Source: Candidatus Latescibacterota bacterium (GTDB lineage Bacteria > Latescibacterota > UBA2968 > UBA8231). From it: a stretch of DNA of 38,245 bases. Below the pieces are notes generated by a model. The model saw nothing but the letters and a program-made list of their open reading frames with translations, was not told where the DNA came from and searched no databases. The stretch lies in contig JAJDYK010000226.1 in the NCBI GenBank assembly GCA_022825185.1, forward strand, positions 1 through 38,245. Reading direction: 5' to 3'. Shown piece by piece: positions 15,792 through 24,490 of this stretch. How positions within the stretch are numbered: the first letter of the stretch is position 1; each line of letters starts with the position of its first letter. The position numbers were made by a program, and so were the translations under genes.

Positions 15792-16931
15792 ATGATCATG
15801 TTGTTCACGTATCCTACTCTAGACGATGAAGAGCAGCGGGTAGAAGAAGCTACGGCTCGCCTAAGAGTCGATCTGCGTCGCTACGTTGCTACGGAGCCGC
15901 GCCGCTGGACGGGCTTGTTAGCCCGTATGACCCGGGCCCGCGCCCTTGCCGGATCCAATAGCATAGAAGGCATCAATGTGTCCGATGATGACGCCATCGC
16001 CGCGATTGATCGTGAAGACCCCGCCAACACGGACCGTGACACATGGCAGGCTGTCGTCGGCTACCGCGAAGCAATGGACTACATCCTCCAGCGCCGTCAG
16101 AGCCCGTCCTTTATAATCACCGAGGACGTGCTCTTGGCCGTCCATTTCATGATCTGCCAGTCAGATTTGCAAGCAAATCCGGGTCAGTACCGCCCCGGAT
16201 GGGTCGGTGTACGAAACAGCAGGACCGGTGAATTGGTCCACGAGGGAGTGGATCGCGACCAATTGGAGCCCCTCATCCATGAGCTTCTGGACTACGTGAA
16301 CAACGAGCAGGTCGATTCGGTCTTCCTGTGCGCTGCCATGACACACCTGAACTTGGCGATGCTGCATCCATTTACGGATGGTAACGGGCGGACTGCCAGA
16401 TGTATCCACACTGCGGTATTGGCCAGTGACGGGATCGTCGCGCCAACATTCTCTTCAATTGAAGAATACATCGGCCACAATCAACAAAAATATTACGACG
16501 TATTGGCGGAGGTCGGAGGGGGTGCATGGCAACCGGCGCGCGACGCTAAGCCGTGGATTCGCTTCTGCTTAACTGGTTACTATGTACAAGCGCAAACACT
16601 GCTCCATCGGATGCGAGAATTGGAAAGGCTTTATGTAGAGCTCTCGGATCTGGTAATTGCCAGAGGACTACCCGACCGCATGGCCTTGGCCCTCATTCAG
16701 GCTGCCTTTGGCACTAGGGTGCGCAACTCGTCCTACCGGGTAAGCGCGGATGTGTCCAAGAATCTCGCTAGCCGTGATCTGAAGGTGCTCGTGGATGCAG
16801 GACTTCTAGTTCCCGAGGGCGAACGGCGTGGACGGTTCTACAGTGTGGCCCCCATTGTGGCGGAGATTCGTCAGAAGTTGCGGCTTCCCAAGAAGGTTGA
16901 CGATCCTTTTGCAGAGGGCTCCATTTCTTGA
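15792..16931 (+). CDS. Fic-family protein (probable AMPylase) with N-terminal inhibitory motif and C-terminal winged helix
   Basis: The Fic catalytic motif is H192-P-F-T-D-G-N-G-R200, complete with histidine, phosphate-binding loop and arginine. The flap region precedes it (GQYRPGWVGVRNSRTGELVH). Near the N-terminus S55-N-S-I-E59-G60 fits the (S/T)xxxE(G/N) inhibitory helix, so this is a class II Fic protein with built-in autoinhibition. The last ~100 residues look like a winged-helix domain (VSADVSKNLASRDLKVLVDAGLLV). Fic enzymes transfer AMP to a protein hydroxyl. In this large class II group the targets are mostly unknown and self-modification is common. ATG 15798 is an alternative start two codons on; both lack a strong Shine-Dalgarno. 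It is monocistronic. Confidence 0.92.
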   Translation: MIMLFTYPTLDDEEQRVEEATARLRVDLRRYVATEPRRWTGLLARMTRARALAGSNSIEGINVSDDDAIAAIDREDPANTDRDTWQAVVGYREAMDYILQRRQSPSFIITEDVLLAVHFMICQSDLQANPGQYRPGWVGVRNSRTGELVHEGVDRDQLEPLIHELLDYVNNEQVDSVFLCAAMTHLNLAMLHPFTDGNGRTARCIHTAVLASDGIVAPTFSSIEEYIGHNQQKYYDVLAEVGGGAWQPARDAKPWIRFCLTGYYVQAQTLLHRMRELERLYVELSDLVIARGLPDRMALALIQAAFGTRVRNSSYRVSADVSKNLASRDLKVLVDAGLLVPEGERRGRFYSVAPIVAEIRQKLRLPKKVDDPFAEGSIS

Positions 16932-17035
16932 GAAATTTCCGCCCGGCTGGAGCGAAGGCTCGATCCCTCGTTCCAAATGGAAATAGGTGAATGCGTCAGG
17001 AAACTCGACTTCGGGGATAGTTATAGGAGGAGAGC

Positions 17036-18016
17036 ATGGAATACGTCAAGTTCGGCCGTTCTGGCCTGAAGGTGTCGCGTCTGGCCTACGGCTTGGGCCT
17101 GCGTGGCCAGGAGGACGCCGATGAAGCCGAGCGCACCATTGAGCGGGCCGTCGAGTTGGGAATCAACTTCATCGACTGCGCCAACATCTACGGCTTTGGG
17201 GACGTGTACGAGACCCGAGGCACGTCGGAGCAGGTTCTGGCGCGCGTCCTCAGGCGGCACCGCGACGACCTCGTGGTCACCTCGAAGGTGGCCAGCCGCG
17301 TCGGCGACGGGCCCAACGACGCCGGTCTGTCGCGCTATCACATCATGCGGGAGATCGACCGCACCTTGGCCCGCCTTGAGACGGATCACATCGACGTCTA
17401 TATCCTGCACATGTACGACGACGAGACTCCCCTTGAGGAGACGCTGCGCGCCTTGGACGACGTGGTGTGCGCTGGCAAGACGCGCTACGTGGGCGTCTCC
17501 AACTTCCAAGCCTGGCAGGTGCTCAAGGCGCTGTGGACGCAGGACCGCCTCGGGCTCGATCCCCTGCTCTGTATCCAGAACCCCTACAACCTCCTCAACC
17601 GGGAACTGGAGCGCGAGATGTGGCCGGCGCAGCGCGACCAAGGCTTCGGGGTTATGACCTACAGCCCCCTCGGCGTGGGCCTGCTCTCCGGCGTGTACAC
17701 CCCCGGAGAGCCGCCGCCGGATGGGACCCTGTACGCTTCCCGGCGCGTCGGCGACATAGAGCAGGACCTCAACGAGGCGGGGTGCCGGACCCTGGAGATT
17801 TTGCGGCAAATCGCCGACGCCCACGGCCGCACCGTGGCGCAGACGGCGATCAACTGGGTGCTCTCTCACCCCGAGGTGACGGCGGCTATCACCGGCGGCG
17901 ATACGGTGGCTCACATGGAGGAGAACGTCGGCGCGGTGGGCTGGTCGATCACGCCGGAGGACCGGGCCCGTCTCGACGAGGCCTCGGCCGGCCAGGATCG
18001 CGTCTTGGACGACTGA
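17036..18016 (+). CDS. Aldo/keto reductase
   Basis: ATG 17036 has a strong TAGGAGGAG site. The 326-residue protein shows the AKR catalytic tetrad D47, Y52 (DCANIYGFG), K84 (VTSK) and H125 (YILHMYDD). It also shows the TIM-barrel landmarks GKTRYVGVSNF and QNPYNLLNRELE, and a late NADP(H)-binding segment (LSHPEVTAAITGG). It is close to the YajO/YghZ-type bacterial branch, which reduces sugar-derived and other aldehydes. An SDR gene follows 116 nt downstream on the same strand, suggesting a two-step redox pair on a sugar or polyol; that coupling is inference. Confidence 0.93.
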   Translation: MEYVKFGRSGLKVSRLAYGLGLRGQEDADEAERTIERAVELGINFIDCANIYGFGDVYETRGTSEQVLARVLRRHRDDLVVTSKVASRVGDGPNDAGLSRYHIMREIDRTLARLETDHIDVYILHMYDDETPLEETLRALDDVVCAGKTRYVGVSNFQAWQVLKALWTQDRLGLDPLLCIQNPYNLLNRELEREMWPAQRDQGFGVMTYSPLGVGLLSGVYTPGEPPPDGTLYASRRVGDIEQDLNEAGCRTLEILRQIADAHGRTVAQTAINWVLSHPEVTAAITGGDTVAHMEENVGAVGWSITPEDRARLDEASAGQDRVLDD

Positions 18017-18132
18017 CCGTCGTCCTCAGTAGGGACATCAACTCTCAGGCGCACACGCCGCAACCTCTGAGGGTCGGGTACACGGCGCGGTTCATTTTTC
18101 CGATACGTTTCAAAAACCCAAGGGAGACCAAC

Positions 18133-18933
18133 ATGCGACTCAAAGACAGGACAGCCATCGTCACCGGTGCCGGGGGCGGCATGGGCCTCGGCATAGCGAA
18201 ATGCCTGACGCGCGAAGGAGCGGCCATCGTGGCGACCGACATCGACGGCGACAGGGCGCAGGCCACTGCCGACCAGCTCGCCAGCGAAGGAGCCACCGCG
18301 GTCGCCATCACCGCCGACATAACGGATGAATCCGCCTGCGAGGACCTCGTCGCGCAGGCGATCGAGCGTTTCGGTGCCATCGACATTCTCGTCAACAACG
18401 CCGGGCACTTCGGCACCATCGTCGGCGCTCCGTTCACCAACTTCACCGGCGAGGAGTGGGACAGCAACTACGACATACACGTCAAGGCCCCCTTCTTCCT
18501 CTGCAAGGCGATTGCCCCGCACATGATCGAGCGCCGCTATGGCAAGATCATCAACATCTCTTCCGCGGCCGCCAAACGCGACCCGACCTTCTTGCCGACC
18601 TACGCGGCCGCCAAGAACGCGATGCTCAGCCTGACGCGGCTGACCGCCAAGGACCTGGGGCCGCACAATATCACCGTCAATGCCGTATGCCCCGGTTTCG
18701 TGTGGACCAACTTCTGGCACACGCTAGCGCCGAAGATCGCCGAGGTAGATCCCACCTATGCCGGCAAAAGCGCCCGCGAGGTGTTCGACCTGTTCATCGC
18801 CAACTCGACGCCAATGCAGCGCGAGCAGACGCCTGAGGACATCGGCAACATGGTCGCCTTCCTCGCCTCCGACGAAGCGCGCAACGTCACTGGCCAGACG
18901 ATAAACGTCAGCGGTGGCATGGTTCTGGACTGA
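18133..18933 (+). CDS. Short-chain dehydrogenase/reductase
   Basis: ATG 18133 is preceded by AGGGAGA (18121-18127). The 266-residue protein has the classical SDR motifs: nucleotide loop TGAGGGMGLG (11-20), NNAG (88-91), catalytic S143/S144, Y157 and K161 (YAAAK), and the PGF segment. D36 at the end of the second strand favours NAD(H) over NADP(H). The end GQTINVSGGMVLD is typical of the FabG-like subgroup. The reading frame stays open far upstream through the preceding reductase gene, but that part is a shadow frame. It is probably co-transcribed with the aldo/keto reductase; the substrate is unknown. Confidence 0.93.
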   Translation: MRLKDRTAIVTGAGGGMGLGIAKCLTREGAAIVATDIDGDRAQATADQLASEGATAVAITADITDESACEDLVAQAIERFGAIDILVNNAGHFGTIVGAPFTNFTGEEWDSNYDIHVKAPFFLCKAIAPHMIERRYGKIINISSAAAKRDPTFLPTYAAAKNAMLSLTRLTAKDLGPHNITVNAVCPGFVWTNFWHTLAPKIAEVDPTYAGKSAREVFDLFIANSTPMQREQTPEDIGNMVAFLASDEARNVTGQTINVSGGMVLD

Positions 18934-18939
18934 ATTCTC

Positions 18940-19467
18940 GTGCATTCGACTAAGGACGTACCAAGGCGCGTGCTAACGGCTTGGAGTCTTGGATGTCCCG
19001 ATCAACTCATTGCCGATGCACAAGTCGTAGGTGAGGAACTCTTTATCGTGGCGTGTGATCACACCCTATTCAGAGTGGATTTTGCAGAAATGCCCGCCTT
19101 GGAGAGGATTCCATCCCAACAGCGTTCTTCATTTACTATTTCCAGTGAAGGCAGTTATATACATTGGCCTGATGTTGATGTACACATTGACCTAGATGCT
19201 ATTCGCTACCTAAAAGACGAAGCATGGCGTGAGAAAAAGGATCGGGATAGACTGATGTACGACCTCCGATTCGGAGAGGCCGTTGCCGCATTGCGCAAGC
19301 AGTACGGGCTTAAGCAAACCGAGATACGAGGGCTTTCTGAACGCCATGTGCGAAGGATTGAAAAGGGGGAGCGGACAAAGATTGATACGCTAGCTATTTT
19401 GGCAAGAAGCCACGGATTGTCTCTTAAAGAGTATCTTGATGAAATAGCCGAAATGCTCTCCTCCTAG
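18940..19467 (+). CDS. DUF2442 domain protein with C-terminal HTH
   Basis: This is a 175-residue protein starting at GTG 18940, 6 nt after the SDR stop and without a clear Shine-Dalgarno, so the exact start is uncertain. Residues of about 15-95 resemble the DUF2442 fold (LFRVDFAEMPALERI, DVDVHIDLDAIRYL). Residues of about 105-170 form a Cro/C1-type helix-turn-helix (ALRKQYGLKQTEIRGLSERH, VRRIEKGERTKIDTLAILAR). DUF2442 proteins often act as antitoxin-like partners of small DUF4160 proteins, but no DUF4160 gene is next to this one. A stand-alone regulator is the safest description. Confidence 0.75.
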   Translation: MHSTKDVPRRVLTAWSLGCPDQLIADAQVVGEELFIVACDHTLFRVDFAEMPALERIPSQQRSSFTISSEGSYIHWPDVDVHIDLDAIRYLKDEAWREKKDRDRLMYDLRFGEAVAALRKQYGLKQTEIRGLSERHVRRIEKGERTKIDTLAILARSHGLSLKEYLDEIAEMLSS

Positions 19468-19488
19468 GACTTTTCCAGCCGCGTCGTC

Positions 19489-19998
19489 TTATTTTTTCCG
19501 GTCCTTGTAGCGACGGCCTCGGTCTTCGACGCGGCGCTCGCGCACTAATTCCATTACTGGGACGCCGTAGCCGCAACTAGTGCCGGTCAGTTCGACTTCG
19601 ACTTCGATTACTTGGCGTTTGGTGCGCAGGTGTTCGGACTCTGTTTGCAGGAGCAATGCGGCGTGGGGTGATTCTTCGAGCGGGGTAGCTGTGGCTTTGC
19701 CGTAGAGGCGAATGATGCCGGCGTCTTCTCCTTCAAAAGAGCAGACCATAACGGTAATCGGGCCACCGGCTATCGCATGACGCGCTGTTTCGTTGCCGCT
19801 GCCCAAGTAGTCGAGGAAGGCCACGCGGTTGGGATCAATTACGTGCAGCGGTACGCCGCCCTTGGGCGAGAGGTTGATTGGGCCAATGCCTTCGGGACCG
19901 GGTGCGAGCGCGGGGTCGGTGGAGGCGACGAAGAACAGCGGCGCGTTGCGGATCAGTGCGGTTTGGTCATCGGTGATGGAAGGGTAGTAGGTGGCCAT
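19489..19998 (-). CDS. Pyridoxamine 5'-phosphate oxidase-like flavoprotein
   Basis: This is a 169-residue split-barrel protein with the segments typical of this FMN-binding family: FVASTDP near the N-terminus, INLSPKGGVPLHVIDPNRVA, FLDYLGSGNETARH, and SCGYGVPVME near the end. ATG 19998 has GAGGAAA just upstream. The family binds FMN or F420 and includes many proteins that are not true PNPOx enzymes. This one lacks the length and C-terminal region of PdxH, so I would not assign it vitamin B6 synthesis. It runs in the same direction as the ABC exporter genes, 26 nt after them, and may share their transcript. Confidence 0.87.
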   Translation of the reverse strand: MATYYPSITDDQTALIRNAPLFFVASTDPALAPGPEGIGPINLSPKGGVPLHVIDPNRVAFLDYLGSGNETARHAIAGGPITVMVCSFEGEDAGIIRLYGKATATPLEESPHAALLLQTESEHLRTKRQVIEVEVELTGTSCGYGVPVMELVRERRVEDRGRRYKDRKK

Positions 19999-20024
19999 AG
20001 GTTTTTCCTCGTTGAGAGGGTAGG

Positions 20025-21803
20025 CTAGGTGAGCGCTTCGTTGTATTGCAATTGATGCAGGCGGGCGTAGATGCCGTCTTGGGCTAGGAGTTCTTCGTGG
20101 CGGCCTTCTTCGCGCAACTGGCCCCGGTGCAGCACTAAAATTTTGTCGGCGCTGCGGATGGTGGAGAGGCGGTGGGCAATGACGATGGAGGTGCGGTCGC
20201 GCATGAGTTTTTCCACCGCTTCTTGGATCCAGCCTTCGGTCTCAGTGTCGATGTGGGCGGTGGCTTCGTCTAGCACTAGAATGTCTGGATCGGCGGCTAG
20301 GGCGCGGGCGAGGGACAAAAGCTGGCGCTGACCTGCAGACAGGGATGCGCCGCGCTCTTGCACGTCGTGCTGGTAGGTGTCGGGTAGGCGGTCGATAAAG
20401 CGGTCGGCGTTGACGTAGCGGGCCACCTGCGCGATGGCCTCGTCCGACAGCTCGGGAGCGCCGAGGCGGATATTGCTGGCAATGTCGCCGGCGAAGAGAA
20501 AGACGTCCTGCTGCACCAAGCCAAAGCGTCGCCGCAGTGCTTCCACATTCCACTCGCGGATGTCGATGCCATCGACCAAAATTTGCCCGCGTTGAATCTC
20601 GTAAAAGCGGCACAACAAGCTGATGATGGTAGTCTTGCCCGAGCCGGTGGCTCCGACTAGTGCCAAGCTCTGGCCCGGCTCGGCGCAGAAGGAAACGTCG
20701 CGCAGGACCCACTCTTCGCCTTCATAGGCAAACCACACGTGGCGGAATTCGATGGCACCGGCGACGCGCTCATGGCGCACGGAACCGCCGACCGGCTCTG
20801 GCTCGGCGTCAATCAATTCAAAGATGCGCTCGGAGGAAGCCATGGCCACTTGCACGGTGGCGTATTCCTCGGCGAGGTTGCGGATGGGCATGAAGAAGCG
20901 AGGCACGTATTGCAGCATGGCTACCAAAACACCCCAAGCGATTTCCTCGCGCAGCACTTGGCCGACGCCGTACCACAACACCAGCGCCATCAGGGCGGCA
21001 CCGCACAATTCCATAAAGGGAAAGTAAGCCGAGTGATACAGGGTGCGCACCAAGCGGGCGTCGAGGTATTCGTCGGTGCCTTGGTTAAAGCGGCGGGCGC
21101 TGCGCGGCTCGCAGTTGAACAGTTTTACGACTTCTATACCCGACAAGGTTTCCTGCAAATCGGCGCTGAAGCGGGCAAAGCGGGTGCGGGCTTGGCGGAA
21201 GGCCTGGAAGGTGCGGTTTTGCAGCCACAGGGTGGCGGCAAAGGCCACGGGCAAAAAGGCGCAGGTGATCAGGCCCAGCTCGACATCGAGATAGAAGAAG
21301 ATGTAAAACAGAATAGAGGCGATGGTGACGGCTTCGGTCACTAGGGAGACGGCACCGTAGGTGAAGAATTCGTTGAGCGCATCGACATCGCTGGTATTGC
21401 GTGCCATCAGCCGGCCGATGGGGGTGCGGTCGAAGAATTTGAGCGGCAGGCGCTGTAGGCAGGTGAAAATGTTCAAGCGCACGTCGCGCATGGTCCACTG
21501 GCCGACCATGCTGGTGATCCAGCTCTGGGCGTAGCCAATGGCGAATTGAGCGACCAACAGCGCGGCGAAGAGCAGGACGAGGGTACCCAAACCGTCCAAG
21601 TCGCCGGGTACGATGTGTTCGTCAACGTCTATTTTGGTCAGCACGGGACCAGCCTGGCGGGCCAGCGAGGCTGCGAGGATGAGCAATAGCGTCGAGGCCG
21701 CCCAGGGCCAGTAGGGCCGCAAGAAACCCAACAGCCTAGCCATTAGGCGGAGGTCGATGGATTTTTTGTCGATTTCTTGCTCGTCGCGGATGGTCGGCGG
21801 CAT
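20025..21803 (-). CDS. ABC exporter half-transporter, catalytically complete subunit
   Basis: This 592-residue protein has a six-helix type-I exporter domain (about 20-320) fused to an ATPase domain: Walker A GATGSGKT (384-391), Q-loop, signature L488-S-A-G-Q492, Walker B ILVLD with catalytic E513, and switch H544. It starts with ATG at 21803, overlapping the TAA of the preceding gene by one base (TAATG). Its variant signature, LSAGQ instead of LSGGQ, pairs with the degenerate Walker B of the partner. That is the arrangement known from heterodimeric exporters such as BmrCD and TM287/288. It probably exports a lipid, drug or peptide; the substrate is unknown. Confidence 0.93.
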   Translation of the reverse strand: MPPTIRDEQEIDKKSIDLRLMARLLGFLRPYWPWAASTLLLILAASLARQAGPVLTKIDVDEHIVPGDLDGLGTLVLLFAALLVAQFAIGYAQSWITSMVGQWTMRDVRLNIFTCLQRLPLKFFDRTPIGRLMARNTSDVDALNEFFTYGAVSLVTEAVTIASILFYIFFYLDVELGLITCAFLPVAFAATLWLQNRTFQAFRQARTRFARFSADLQETLSGIEVVKLFNCEPRSARRFNQGTDEYLDARLVRTLYHSAYFPFMELCGAALMALVLWYGVGQVLREEIAWGVLVAMLQYVPRFFMPIRNLAEEYATVQVAMASSERIFELIDAEPEPVGGSVRHERVAGAIEFRHVWFAYEGEEWVLRDVSFCAEPGQSLALVGATGSGKTTIISLLCRFYEIQRGQILVDGIDIREWNVEALRRRFGLVQQDVFLFAGDIASNIRLGAPELSDEAIAQVARYVNADRFIDRLPDTYQHDVQERGASLSAGQRQLLSLARALAADPDILVLDEATAHIDTETEGWIQEAVEKLMRDRTSIVIAHRLSTIRSADKILVLHRGQLREEGRHEELLAQDGIYARLHQLQYNEALT

Positions 21804-23548
21804 TAGAGGTCGCTCAATTCCTCGGTGAGGTGTTGGCGGCGGTACATGTCGGCGTATAGGCCATCGCGCGCGAGCAGTTCGTCGTGGGTACCCTCTTCGA
21901 TAATGCGCCCTTCGTCGAGCACGATGATGTGGTCCGCGGCCATGACGGTGGAGATGCGATGGGCGATGAGGATGGTGGTGCGCTCGGCCATGATGTCGCG
22001 CAGGCGCGTGAGGATTTGCTCCTCGGTGCGGGTATCAACGCTGGCCAAGGCGTCGTCGAGGATGAGGATTTTCGGTTGCCGCACCACTGAACGGGCCAAG
22101 GCCGTGCGCTGCTTTTGCCCGCCCGACAGGGTGACGCCGCGCTCGCCGACGATGGTTTCCAGCCCTTGGGGAAAGGTCTTGAGGTCCGCGGCTAGTTGGG
22201 CTACCTCGATGGCGCGTTCGACCTCGTCCGCAGCGGCCGAGTCGAGGGCGATGTTGTCGCGGATGCTCTCGGAGAATAGGAAGGTGTCCTGCGGCACGTA
22301 GCCGATGGCGTCGCGAAAGGCACGCAGCGGCATTTGTTCGATGGGTTTGCCGTCGATGAGAATTTGGCCGTCGCCGGCTTGGATGAGGCGGGGGATGAGC
22401 CGGGCTAGGGTGCTCTTGCCCGACCCGACTCGGCCGACGATGGCTAGGGTGCTACCGGCCGGAATGTGAACGTCTATATCGCGGAGCACGGCTTGGCCAT
22501 TGTACGCAAAGGAGGCGCGGCGGAATTCGATTTCGCCTTTGATCGCCAAGCCGTCGTCTTGGTACTGGTCGGGCTGGGGCTGTTCTTTGAGCACGGACTC
22601 AATGCGCAGCATGGAAGCCATGGCGCGTTGGTATTCATCGACGATGCGGCCCATCATCATCATTGGGCGGCTCATGCGGATCAAGTAGGCGTTGAAGGCG
22701 ACAAAGGCCCCCAAGGTGAGCGTCCCTTCGACGACGCGAATGCCGCCCAGCCACAGAATGAGCACCATGGACAGGCCGCTGATGAGGAAGGTGAAGGGGA
22801 AAAACGTGCTGTAGAGGTAGATCAGGCTGCGGTTGCGCTCGACGTACTCGTCGTTGAGCCGGGTGAAGTGATCGATCTCGCCGCGACGGCGGGCAAATGC
22901 CTTGACTACGCGCATGCCCGAGAGGTTTTCCTGCAAGCAGGTGCTAATGGCGGCAAATTGCTCTTGGACCCTGCGATAGCGTCGGCGCACTCTGCTGCCC
23001 ACGAAGCGCAGGATCACGGTCATAATGGGCATGGGCAACAGCGCGTACAGGGTTAGCTCCCAGTCGTACAGACACATGGCTACCATGCTGAAGCTGAAGC
23101 CCAAGATGGCGCTTAGGAACATGCGGAAGCCATGGCTGAGATAGCGCTGGACGGCTTCGACGTCGTTGGTCGCTCGCGCCATTAAATCGCCGGTGCGGGC
23201 CTGTTGGAAATAGCCGATAGGCAAGGTGAGTATATGGGCGAAATAGCGCTGGCGGATGTCGCGTTCGACGCGGTACGAGGTGGCGGCCAAGTGCCAGCGC
23301 ATCCCAAAGGCCATGCACCACTGCGCTAAGCCCAAGCCGACGATGAGGGCGGCGTAGCGCGTTAGGAAAGTCAGGTCCGGTGCGGCTTGATCTAAGCTGG
23401 CGCGGGCTTGGTCAATGGCGCGTTCGAGGACGAGGGGGATGGAGACGGAAACGAGTTGTTCGCCCAGCAAAAAGATTAGGCCGATAGCCAAGGCCCAGCG
23501 GTAGGGACGGAGGTACGAGGCGAACGGTTTGAAGGGATTGAGGCTCAT
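21803..23548 (-). CDS. ABC exporter half-transporter, subunit with degenerate ATP site
   Basis: This is a 581-residue partner of the next gene: a transmembrane domain (about 15-310) with the coupling segment QEQFAAISTCLQENLSGMRV, then an ATPase domain. The ATPase domain has Walker A GRVGSGKS (372-379), canonical LSGGQ (474-478), Walker B ILILD, and D499 where the catalytic glutamate is expected, followed by switch H530. The Glu-to-Asp change marks one of the two ATP sites as weakly hydrolytic, as in BmrC or TM287. The start is ATG 23548. The gene diverges from the oxygenase gene across an 87-nt intergenic region holding a TATAAT (23585-23590) readable towards the right. Confidence 0.93.
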   Translation of the reverse strand: MSLNPFKPFASYLRPYRWALAIGLIFLLGEQLVSVSIPLVLERAIDQARASLDQAAPDLTFLTRYAALIVGLGLAQWCMAFGMRWHLAATSYRVERDIRQRYFAHILTLPIGYFQQARTGDLMARATNDVEAVQRYLSHGFRMFLSAILGFSFSMVAMCLYDWELTLYALLPMPIMTVILRFVGSRVRRRYRRVQEQFAAISTCLQENLSGMRVVKAFARRRGEIDHFTRLNDEYVERNRSLIYLYSTFFPFTFLISGLSMVLILWLGGIRVVEGTLTLGAFVAFNAYLIRMSRPMMMMGRIVDEYQRAMASMLRIESVLKEQPQPDQYQDDGLAIKGEIEFRRASFAYNGQAVLRDIDVHIPAGSTLAIVGRVGSGKSTLARLIPRLIQAGDGQILIDGKPIEQMPLRAFRDAIGYVPQDTFLFSESIRDNIALDSAAADEVERAIEVAQLAADLKTFPQGLETIVGERGVTLSGGQKQRTALARSVVRQPKILILDDALASVDTRTEEQILTRLRDIMAERTTILIAHRISTVMAADHIIVLDEGRIIEEGTHDELLARDGLYADMYRRQHLTEELSDL

Positions 23549-23635
23549 GCGCTGTTTGGTGGGCCGCTAAGACCCTACTTAGACTATAATGTGTACAAAC
23601 CGTGTTAAAATAAGACTATTAGGAGACCTATCCAA

Positions 23636-24490
23636 GTGAATGCCTTCCGAATGATTCCTGACGAAATCCAGCGTTGGGAGCGCGATGGATATTTTGTGCG
23701 CGAAAACGTCTTTTCATACGAAGAAAACGATCACTTGCGGCAAGTGGCCGAAGACATTGTCGCGGGGAAGCGCAGAATGCCCATGGCCCACATCGACCGC
23801 AATGCCCTAGTCCGCGACGGCAAAGACGCGCGATCTGGGATCTATGGTATGCACAAGATCCATCACCCCAGTTGCTACATCCCGGAGTTCCTCGCCCGCG
23901 TGCGGGATCCGCGCCTGACCGACCCGCTCCTCGATATTCTTGGCCCAGACATTCTGGGCATCAACAACCTCTTCATTTGGAAAGCTCCCGAAATCGGCTT
24001 GGGATTCCCGTGGCACCAAGACAAGTTTTACTTTGGCAAACGGTTCAAAACGGCAACGACTGTCGGCACCTGGACGGCCATTAACCCGGCAGATCGAGAA
24101 AACGGGTGCCTATACGTGATTCCGGGCAGTCATAAACAGGCCATTGCCGCACACGACGATATTGAAGGATCGCAGCAGACAGAATTCAAACTGGCCCGCA
24201 ATGCCCGCGACGAGGACGGCATTGCCGTGGAAATTCCACCCGGTGCGGTTATCTGGTTTCACTCTCACCTGTTGCACAAAAGCACCAATAACTACAGCCA
24301 GCGATTTAGACGCAGCTATGTGTCGCATTACTTAAGTGCACAAGCAGAATGGTTTGATCCAGAAAAAGCTGGCAAAGGTCAGCCGATTATGTGGGTACGA
24401 GGACGGACGTTTCCCGGTAAAGTTCGGGAGGTGGAACGAGACGTCCTGCCCGTTCCCGACGAAAACTGTGGGAGAGGAGCACATCCATGA
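23636..24490 (+). CDS. Phytanoyl-CoA dioxygenase-like Fe(II)/2-oxoglutarate oxygenase
   Basis: This 284-residue PhyH-family protein has the iron triad H127-x-D129 (FPWHQDKF) and, most probably, H214 (HLLHKSTNN). Arginine R225 is suited to bind 2-oxoglutarate. WTAINPADRENGCLYVIPGS is the family core. The start is GTG 23636, with AGGAG 10 nt upstream; ATG 23651 is possible. The family hydroxylates diverse small molecules, so the name does not imply phytanate as substrate. It overlaps the following secreted-protein gene by ATGA, so the two are co-translated. A remnant of another PhyH N-terminus lies at 28718-28774. Confidence 0.9.
   Translation: MNAFRMIPDEIQRWERDGYFVRENVFSYEENDHLRQVAEDIVAGKRRMPMAHIDRNALVRDGKDARSGIYGMHKIHHPSCYIPEFLARVRDPRLTDPLLDILGPDILGINNLFIWKAPEIGLGFPWHQDKFYFGKRFKTATTVGTWTAINPADRENGCLYVIPGSHKQAIAAHDDIEGSQQTEFKLARNARDEDGIAVEIPPGAVIWFHSHLLHKSTNNYSQRFRRSYVSHYLSAQAEWFDPEKAGKGQPIMWVRGRTFPGKVREVERDVLPVPDENCGRGAHP

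Noticed and set aside
17021..18720. Long open frames on the minus strand opposite the reductase and SDR genes
   Set aside because: Mirror frames of high-GC coding DNA; no recognisable protein features or ribosome sites.
17467..18933. A 488-codon open frame covering the end of the aldo/keto reductase and the whole SDR gene
   Set aside because: Only the part from 18133 has SDR homology and a ribosome site. The upstream part is an out-of-frame shadow of the reductase in GC-rich DNA.
20025..23548. ABC ATPase partner for the orphan permeases
   Set aside because: These ATPase domains are fused to their own exporter membrane domains and do not resemble MacB- or LolD-type stand-alone ATPases.
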